From Stropharia rugosoannulata (lineage: Eukaryota > Basidiomycota > Agaricomycetes > Agaricales > Strophariaceae), in the NCBI GenBank assembly GCA_028532985.1, contig JANCIK010000006.1:434001-498000 (forward strand): 64,000 nucleotides of DNA, written 5' to 3'. Below the pieces are notes generated by a model. It made no database searches. It was not told the origin of the DNA and worked only from the letters and a program-made list of their open reading frames with translations. The first letter of the stretch is position 1. Each line of letters starts with the position of its first letter. Below, one piece after another: positions 57,925 to 64,000 of the stretch. Made by a program: the position numbers and the translations under genes.

Positions 57925-58157
57925 TACATTTTATTAAGAAATTCTTAATCCACCTATCTCAACAGCATAGTAATATCTCTCATTCAACAGTAACTACACC
58001 GTCTAAAAAAAGTTCCAACACTCCTCAGCCAGTCTCAAACAAGAATATATAACGAGATATTATGAAGTGCATGCAAGATAAATATCAAGATAGTCTACCA
58101 CATCAGTATGTAAGTATATACGTGCTAAGCATAACTACCGCGGTCTTTGTTTTTTTG

Positions 58158-59626
58158 TCAACGAAATCCGAAATGGCGTGTATATATAATATTTTTTGAG
58201 CCAGCAATCACATAGATGTCAAATTGTATCCCGGCCATAGACACTTCTGGAAACATGTTTTCTATTAAAGGCTTACTTTCTTCTTGGAAACGTTGGTAAT
58301 TAAATAATGACGACTCCCTCATTAGTGAGAAGTCAAACTGAACAAATAGAGACAGGCACTTTAACTTCTTGAACCGCGTTCTGTTGAAGAATGCATCGAG
58401 TTTTCCAAAACACAGTTGTTCGTAGGCAGACACCGTGTGGGAGGTTGTTGACCCAGGTGGGTGTAAATGTTCATTAATGGAAATTCTTAGAGTGACTGTT
58501 ACTTCTTCAACACGTGGAAGCAGTCCAAACCTCGAGCAAAATGCCGTTGCAGCTATACCAGTTGCTAAATAGATGTTTTCTGATATATGTAGCCTTTTCA
58601 GGGAAGGTAACGCAATAATTCTGGGCTGGCTTGATTCTTGCAGTACAACATTTCGCGCTTGCACTGATTATCCCAAATAGTAGTACCGGAGTATCAGTAG
58701 TGGCTTTCAAAGCATGTCGGTTGGTTCTTACCTTGGATTCGTATTTCCAGAGTAAGAAGTGACGACTGAGAGTTGGAAACCATCCAATGGGTCTGAAGAT
58801 ATCCATCCAGGTCCTTTATATTTAGTGTTAGGCTGGTAAGCTGCGGGAATACAACTCGAGGTGGGTGATTATGTCGTGGTTCCGCATTAAACAAGTCAAG
58901 AATGCTTAATGAGTGATCCGTTGTGACCGATTCTAGCATACCGACCGGATTGTGGTCCAGCGCTGACGCATCTTCTGTGATTTCGACAGAGTGTGCAGAT
59001 CCGTGGTTATCTCTGTTTGCAAGATATGTATTCGATACCGTCAAATTTCTGATGCGCGAGCCGTGCAGAAAACCTGGTGGTAGCGAAACGAACATGGGAA
59101 GGTGCAGTGTGGCAAGGTTGGGATTGCAGCATATATCTTGAAATGCAGAACGGAATTCAGCATTCATGTACGTCCAGGATCTTCCCTCCTGCCGGCCGCC
59201 AGGTCCAAAAATCATTGAGAGATAGCTGATCTTCAATTCATAGATCGGGCCATCAGTGTTTCTCTTGAACACCTTTGAAAAAATTGTGCAGAATGTTCCG
59301 TCCTTTGTAAGGTCAATGAAATGTCGATCATCGAGGAAATGAAGATCGAGGATCTTAATGTAGAACGCAATACCAGTTGCATCCGAGTAGAGATCCGCTT
59401 TAATAAGCTCACTGAGCTGGCGGGCTCTCTGTGCTGGAGAAGGTGTGCTCTGACGTATCATTATGTTTGCAAACAAATGAGAATGGGCACGATGCTTGAA
59501 GTCTCGAGAAGCTAGAGCAATAGAACCTAAGGTCTCGGAACGTTCTTTTCTGTCTTTGAAGTAATGAACTTGATTAATGATCAGGTCAATCACCTCTGCG
59601 GAAAGTTCTGGGTGTTCTGGGGCCAT
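58158..59626 (-). CDS. F-box-like Agaricomycete family protein (paralogue A)
   Basis: Exons 59626-58732 and 58663-58158 (68-bp intron) give 466 residues. Opens MAPEHPELSAEVIDLIINQV, an F-box-like start, then IALASRDFKHRAHSHLFANI. Further on are FHSAF-type blocks such as NAEFRSAFQDICCNPNLATL, HLPMFVSLPPGFLHGSRIRN and DHSLSILDLFNAEP, then LTSLTLNIKDLDG with LRR-like spacing. The C-terminal half has GLLPRVEEVTVTLRIS and YEQLCFGKLDAFFNRTRFKK. It is a clear paralogue of the next gene at 60004-61494, sharing block order, one intron at the equivalent position and strand. Function unknown; the family is expanded in mushrooms. Confidence 0.7.
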
Positions 59627-60003
59627 AAGCGATCAATGGTGTTGAGTCGGTGGAAAGAGTTGGAAAGTGTGCCTGGGAAATCAAACAACATTCGCGTTTT
59701 ATCTGGTCATTTTTTATTTGTATGTGCTTGAGCTTGAGCCTTGCCTCGGCGTTCACAAAATTGGCGTCCGATAATTGTCCTGCAGATAAGCTTATTTCAT
59801 TTTCTTGGATGCAACTCTGTGACAAGAGTTTTGTTTAGAAATGGTAAGACCGTGATGCGGCGGTAAACGTTCATACTCAGAATATCGCCAAAATAAATTT
59901 ACCAAAGAGTCGCCATTCGACAAACTTGAGTTAACTGATCTGCTTATGATCTGGATGGTAATAATTTAAATTGACAAAATATGTATGCAAAAAGCTTAAC
60001 TTG
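59627..60003. other. Spacer between the two F-box-like paralogues
   Basis: 377 bp, AT-rich, no gene; holds the promoter of paralogue A and the 3' end of paralogue B. Confidence 0.4.
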
Positions 60004-61494
60004 TCATGCCTGTTGTACACTGTTAAAAGGGTCTGGGAAATAATTACGTGGGTATGCAGCTAGAAATGAACAGGGTGTTATACGAATATCAAACAGCACC
60101 CCATCTGCGTGGCGAGCAGACATCTGTCTGAACATTTGTTGTATCAAAGGTCGGCTCTCTTCCACAAATCCGTCGTAATCAAACATCCTCGACTCTTGAT
60201 GTAGTTTGAACTGAATAACAATAACAAGGCGTTTCAGGTATTTGAACCGTGCTCTGTCAAAGAGCATATCAAGGCCTTTAAAGCCTTGTTCGTAAGGAGA
60301 AAGTATGTTCAAAGCCCCTCCAGGACTAAGGATGATTTGAATATACAGATACAATGTAACCGTGACTTCTTCAACACCGGGGAATAATTTGACATGAGAA
60401 AAGAAGTGAGTTGCTGAAAAATTCTTCGTATGGGTGCCAGGAAAGCGGTCAGCATACTCCTTGATATGTAAGCGTTTAAGACCAACGGCGGGTAGAGGTT
60501 TCAGATCAACAACCGCCTTTTCTACGAGTTCTGGCATTATTTGCGATAGTTTTTCTAATAACAAGAGACGTCAGTGTGATACCCTTCACCATGATGGCTT
60601 CAACTTACGGGGAAAACATATTTTAAGGATGGAGAGGGAGTTGGTACACCTAGATAACATTTTGATGGTCTCATTTAGCCCAACTGCATCATGGATGGCC
60701 ACAGTTAGGCTAGTAAGATGTGCAAAAAGGACGCGAGAGCACGCAGTAAGTTGTGGTTCGGCATAATACAAGTCAAGTAGACGAAGTGAATGGTCTGTCT
60801 CAAGGGATTCCAGAGGAATGATTAAATCCTTGTCCGATGCGCTTTGATTTGCTTCTTCTTCCTTTGGTTTCCTGGGGCGTGTACCGATATCGACGTACGT
60901 GTCTAAAACGCTTAGGTTCCGCATATTGGAGCCGTGCAAAAACCCCCAAGGTAGATAATTAAGCATTGGAAAGTGTAACGTAACAAGATTAGGGTTGTGG
61001 CATAGTCGTTGAAAAGCCGAACGGAAGTCAACATCCATGGCAGTCCATGACATGCCCATTGGCAACGCACCGGCTCCCACAACTATCGCGGAATAATTCA
61101 TTTTCAGTCGGTAGCCTGTGTGTCTGTCCACCTTGAAAATCTTGGAGAAAATACAGGAAAGCGTTCCATCCTGGGCAGCTTTGAAAAACTCGATGTCACT
61201 GAAGAAATGAATGTCAAGTTCTTGAATATATGATGCTATTCCTCGAGTCTCCGAGTGCGGATCTGCCTCGATAAGGTCTCGGAGTCGGCACATTTTTTGG
61301 TCTACATGTTGCGTCCCCTGAGGCACTGTTATGTCTGCAAACAAGACGGAGTGAGCACGATGCTTGAAGAACCAGGATGCAAGCGCAAGCGAAGCCAGAG
61401 TTGACGTGCTCGTTTTCTTGTCCGTCCAACGGGAGATTTGACCTATTATCAAGTCGATTACTTCAATAGTGAGAACGGAAGGTTTTGATGCCAT
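60004..61494 (-). CDS. F-box-like Agaricomycete family protein (paralogue B)
   Basis: Exons 61494-60609 and 60554-60004 (54-bp intron) give 478 residues. The start at MASKPSVLTIEVIDLIIGQI is chosen because it aligns with the start of paralogue A; the frame stays open to 61695 upstream but that part looks non-coding. An ATG seven codons earlier is also possible. Shared blocks: LALASWFFKHRAHSVLFADI, DVDFRSAFQRLCHNPNLVTL, LPWGFLHGSNMRNLSVLDTY, DHSLRLLDLYYAEP and VEEVTVTLYLYI, FDRARFKYLKRLVIVIQF. It differs by an acidic/basic insert (RPRKPKEEEANQSASDKD). Function unknown. Confidence 0.7.
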
Positions 61495-62319
61495 CGAGGT
61501 GGTTGTCTGTGGCATGTAGGTCAGGTCGTACAAAGTTACAGACAGATCGATGGGACAACATTGAAACAGTGTAGTGAATGTGTCCAAGCTGGCATGGAAC
61601 GTCAAATTTGTCAGCATCACTGCCTTCAAGTGCACGCATTCCCATAATCCAAAGAACCTGAAGCCACCAGATGTCCCAGAGGTATGAAAGTTCATTCACT
61701 AGGCCCTGCCTTGCAAAAATGAGTGTAGCTCTGGTGATCGTAAAGAAAATATTACTTTTCTTCCTCGACTCTTCGTCTAGTCCGCACTAGTATCTGAAGA
61801 AAAATAAGGCCTCCATTAGGGTTATCGTAATTAACAGCCTCTGTCTACGTATGAATGTAAGTGCGACTAAGTATATATTACAGTGGTGGGTCTGCCTCGG
61901 TCTATCCTACGCAACCGATCAGGCGGACTCCATGCAGTAGGGCGATGAATACACGGCGGGGGAACGCCAGGGTTAAGGTGTGAAGTTAGTGGGGAATTAT
62001 TAAGCGTATAAACAGATGCTGCGGTAGCGCGATGCCCTCTTCTAGAAGGAGAGGGTACGCACATGCATGCATGACCCACAGCCGCCAGGGCAATGCGTCC
62101 GTGAAGCGGGGGTGGGGACTTGTAAGACGGTCGCCGATGGTTAGTGGTAATGAACCGCGTAGTGGGGGTGTGTACTTTTGAGAGTGATGCCGAGTCGGGT
62201 GCGGGTTTGGGTTCAGTTCAGCAAGGAGGTATGGCGTGATACTCTATACAGTTGAGCGGGGGTGTATGTGGATAGAAGGGTAAGAGGGATAGGATGGAGT
62301 GCATGTAGACGGCATTGAC
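61495..62319. other. Intergenic; purine/G-rich strand
   Basis: No gene recognised. The plus strand from about 62095 to 62300 is G-rich (GCGGGGGTGGGG and similar runs) and may form the 3' UTR of RIM2 or its terminator region. Confidence 0.4.
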
Positions 62320-63440
62320 CTATGAGCCTGAGCTCCATCGGATCAGGCCTTCGTATATCGAATACATCACAGCTGCGTTAGGCACCGTGCGCATGAGGTG
62401 AGCAGAAAGTCCGCTGTACAGTGTACGCGCTCCCTCTTCTGCTATGACGAGTCGTAAAGTCTGTACGAGACCTTTGTACTTGACCACTCCGTTGACGCGT
62501 GGTTGCCGTAGCCGTGTGCGAAGAACCTGAAAATCGGGTGGTGAGCATATGATGAGTAATGTAAAAAGCATAAAAAATACGAGAGATGTACCTCATGCGG
62601 ATACGTAATCATACTCGCAACAAATTTGGCAGTACCAGCGCTCCCCAACATACCGACCCACCGCGACACCGAGCCCTCTCCCTCTTTAGGCGCGCTGAGC
62701 TTCTTTAGCCGCTCGTAAAGTACCCACTGAATAGTCCCCTCCGCAACACCCAAATAGCTGGCACTCAGTCCTTTGTAGAACCCTCTAATGCCCTCTTCCC
62801 GTGCAATGTCGCGTATGGTATGCCATGCACCACCAAGTACGCGGGACCCGCCCTGCTCGAGTTGCAGACGGGTCTTAACAACCCAGATGGGGTTCGTCGC
62901 TGTGCCAGTAGCAATGCCGGCGAGAGCGGCGGCGGAGAGGTGGACCCATGAGTTCTCCTGGCCGTGGTTGAACTCTTCGGCGATGATGCGTTTGCCATTA
63001 CCATACGTGAAAAAATTGATAGCGCGTGCGGGGACGACACCAACGAGTGTGGGGCCAAGACCTTTGAATAAGGCACGGAAAGACTCTTCCCGGTATATGT
63101 CCCTGGTGCAGGTAAGAAGATGTAGACGTATATGCGGCAAAGTACATACCGTATGATGTAGCTCGTTTCCACGAAGTTGTAGAGAATGTTTGTAGGCCGT
63201 GGAGCAGACATTACGGCGCCCCCTGCGGCCGAGCCAGAGAGGAGGTTAACTGCGGGGTGCTTCTGGCGAAAAAGGTCGGACTGCAGGCGCGTCTTGACCA
63301 CGTCAAACGGGCTCGTCACGATGGCCCCGCACATACCACCGAGGCTGGAATAAGTGAGGACAGGTGCTGTGAGAGAGGTTAAGCGCTTACCCTCCTGCGA
63401 CGAAGTGCAGCCATGGACTTGGAGTGTGTTGGGTGGCCAT
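62320..63440 (-). CDS. RIM2: Mitochondrial pyrimidine nucleotide carrier (SLC25A33/36 family)
   Basis: Four or five exons from ATG 63440 to TAG 62320-62322. Three mitochondrial-carrier repeats are visible: SPFDVVKTRLQSDLF (repeat 1, P-x-D-x-V-K), NPIWVVKTRLQLEQGG (repeat 2, NPIWVVK) and ASMITYPHE joining VLRTRLRQ (repeat 3). RIM2-specific stretches are RALFKGLGPTLVGVVPARAI and NFFTYGNGK. GIRGFYKGLSASYLGVAEGT and GLSAHLMRTVPNAAVMYSIY are the matrix-side repeats. Rim2 moves pyrimidine (deoxy)nucleoside triphosphates across the inner membrane for mtDNA and mtRNA synthesis. The first exon encodes only ~17 residues (MATQHTPSPWLHFVAGG) before a 66-bp intron. Confidence 0.88.
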
Positions 63441-63553
63441 TCTGGAGGTTGTCGGTGGGAGACGTCGACCCCGCGGCTCTCCTAACCGCCGCTCATTTTT
63501 TCCAGATCACGTGCAGCGTGTCTCTTGTCTTCCCCGTCCATGACCTCATAGCA
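63441..63553. promoter_or_regulatory. Shared divergent promoter of RIM2 and RPC25
   Basis: The two start codons are only 113 bp apart on opposite strands, so both promoters must lie in or overlap this interval. It has no clear TATA box, as expected of housekeeping genes. Confidence 0.55.
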
Positions 63554-64000
63554 ATGTTCTGTCTCGCAGTCCTCAAGGTGCGCCCTTTCCTTCCCGCGCC
63601 CACACCGCACAACTGATGCGCCCCAGGACACCGTTGCCATACATCCCTCCAACTTTGGCGCCCCGGTAGACGAAGCTCTCATCGCAGAAATCAACAAAAA
63701 GTACGCCAATCGCGTCCTCCACGACCTCGGCCTCTGCATATGCGTCTTCGATCTCTCCGAAGCTGGCGAGGGCAAGGTCAGATACGGCGACGGATTTCTG
63801 TGGTATAAAGGTACTTCCTATCTCCGATTCATTTCAGCGACGCTCATGCTTGTAGTCGTCTTCCGTCTCGTTGTTTTCAGGCCATTCACCTCAGAGGTGA
63901 TCGTTGCAAAAGTTAAATCATCGGACGAGGATGGGATTCGACGTACGTCTCAGAAACCACTTGCTTTATGCTTGGCTAAATACCCGATTCAGTGACTCTC
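63554..64000 (+). CDS. RPC25: RNA polymerase III subunit Rpc25/RPC8 (5' part, cut by window edge)
   Basis: Exons 63554-63577, 63627-63810, 63856-63942 and 63993 onward. The protein begins MFCLAVLKDTVAIHPSNFGA, then INKKYANRVLHDLGLCICVF, YGDGFLWYK, VVFRLVVFRPFTSEVIVAKV and SSDEDGIRLTL at the edge. This is the RPB7-like N-terminal domain of Rpc25 (human POLR3H), which with Rpc17 forms the Pol III stalk used in initiation at tRNA and 5S genes. Exon 1 is only 24 bp. The C-terminal OB domain lies beyond the window. Confidence 0.9.

Overview
This window is nuclear DNA of a mushroom-forming basidiomycete (Agaricomycete). The genes carry many short GT-AG introns of about 49-75 bp. There is a tandem pair of class I hydrophobins and a HAD-type drimane terpene cyclase. 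There are expanded F-box-like families and remnants of hAT, KDZ-type and Plavaka-type transposons as found in Agaricomycetes. All identifications come from reading the translations and comparing them with families I know; no search was run.

Layout. 1-474 is the 3' end of an unknown gene. 676-8431 is a 7.76-kb segment bounded by near-identical 433-436-bp inverted repeats. It carries an intronless 1059-codon gene with an SR-like heptad minisatellite and a small gene with two Cys-pair motifs, and no recognisable transposase. An RMI1-like OB-fold gene (8587-9354) lies just outside it. From 10.0 to 17.9 kb the window is a transposon graveyard: a DUF6698-type gene, a broken KDZ/CxC-type transposase, a small unknown gene and a broken hAT transposase. 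The hAT C-terminal motif stops about 20 bp before the start codon of ATP20 (17892-18497).

19.4-31.4 kb is rich in decayed copies: a serine carboxypeptidase lacking its C-terminal catalytic region, a bHLH fragment, a 5'-truncated SDR gene followed by its intact paralogue (27129-28355), and a DUF6698 remnant facing a Plavaka-type 3' remnant followed by a diverged tandem repeat. A small membrane-protein gene and a tRNA-like sequence sit among them.

From 31.5 kb the window is mostly ordinary genes: an S33 proline-iminopeptidase-like hydrolase, cytidine deaminase, an unknown gene, an F-box/LRR-like gene with a poly-lysine tail, ARV1 (minus strand), a large multi-exon nuclear protein with an AlkB-like C-terminus, an RCC1-PHD fusion and a GNAT acetyltransferase. 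Next come two hydrophobins with TATA promoters, the terpene cyclase and an F-box/WD40 ubiquitin-ligase receptor. tRNA-Ile(AAU) and two paralogous F-box-like genes follow. The window ends with the mitochondrial pyrimidine nucleotide carrier RIM2, divergent from RNA polymerase III subunit RPC25, which runs off the edge.

Many exon chains were checked by summing exon lengths and closed in frame without stops: RMI1, ATP20, SDR, S33, CDD1, GNAT, both hydrophobins, terpene cyclase and both F-box paralogues. Others are approximate and say so. I found no biosynthetic cluster around the terpene cyclase beyond its neighbours here, no CRISPR and no rRNA.
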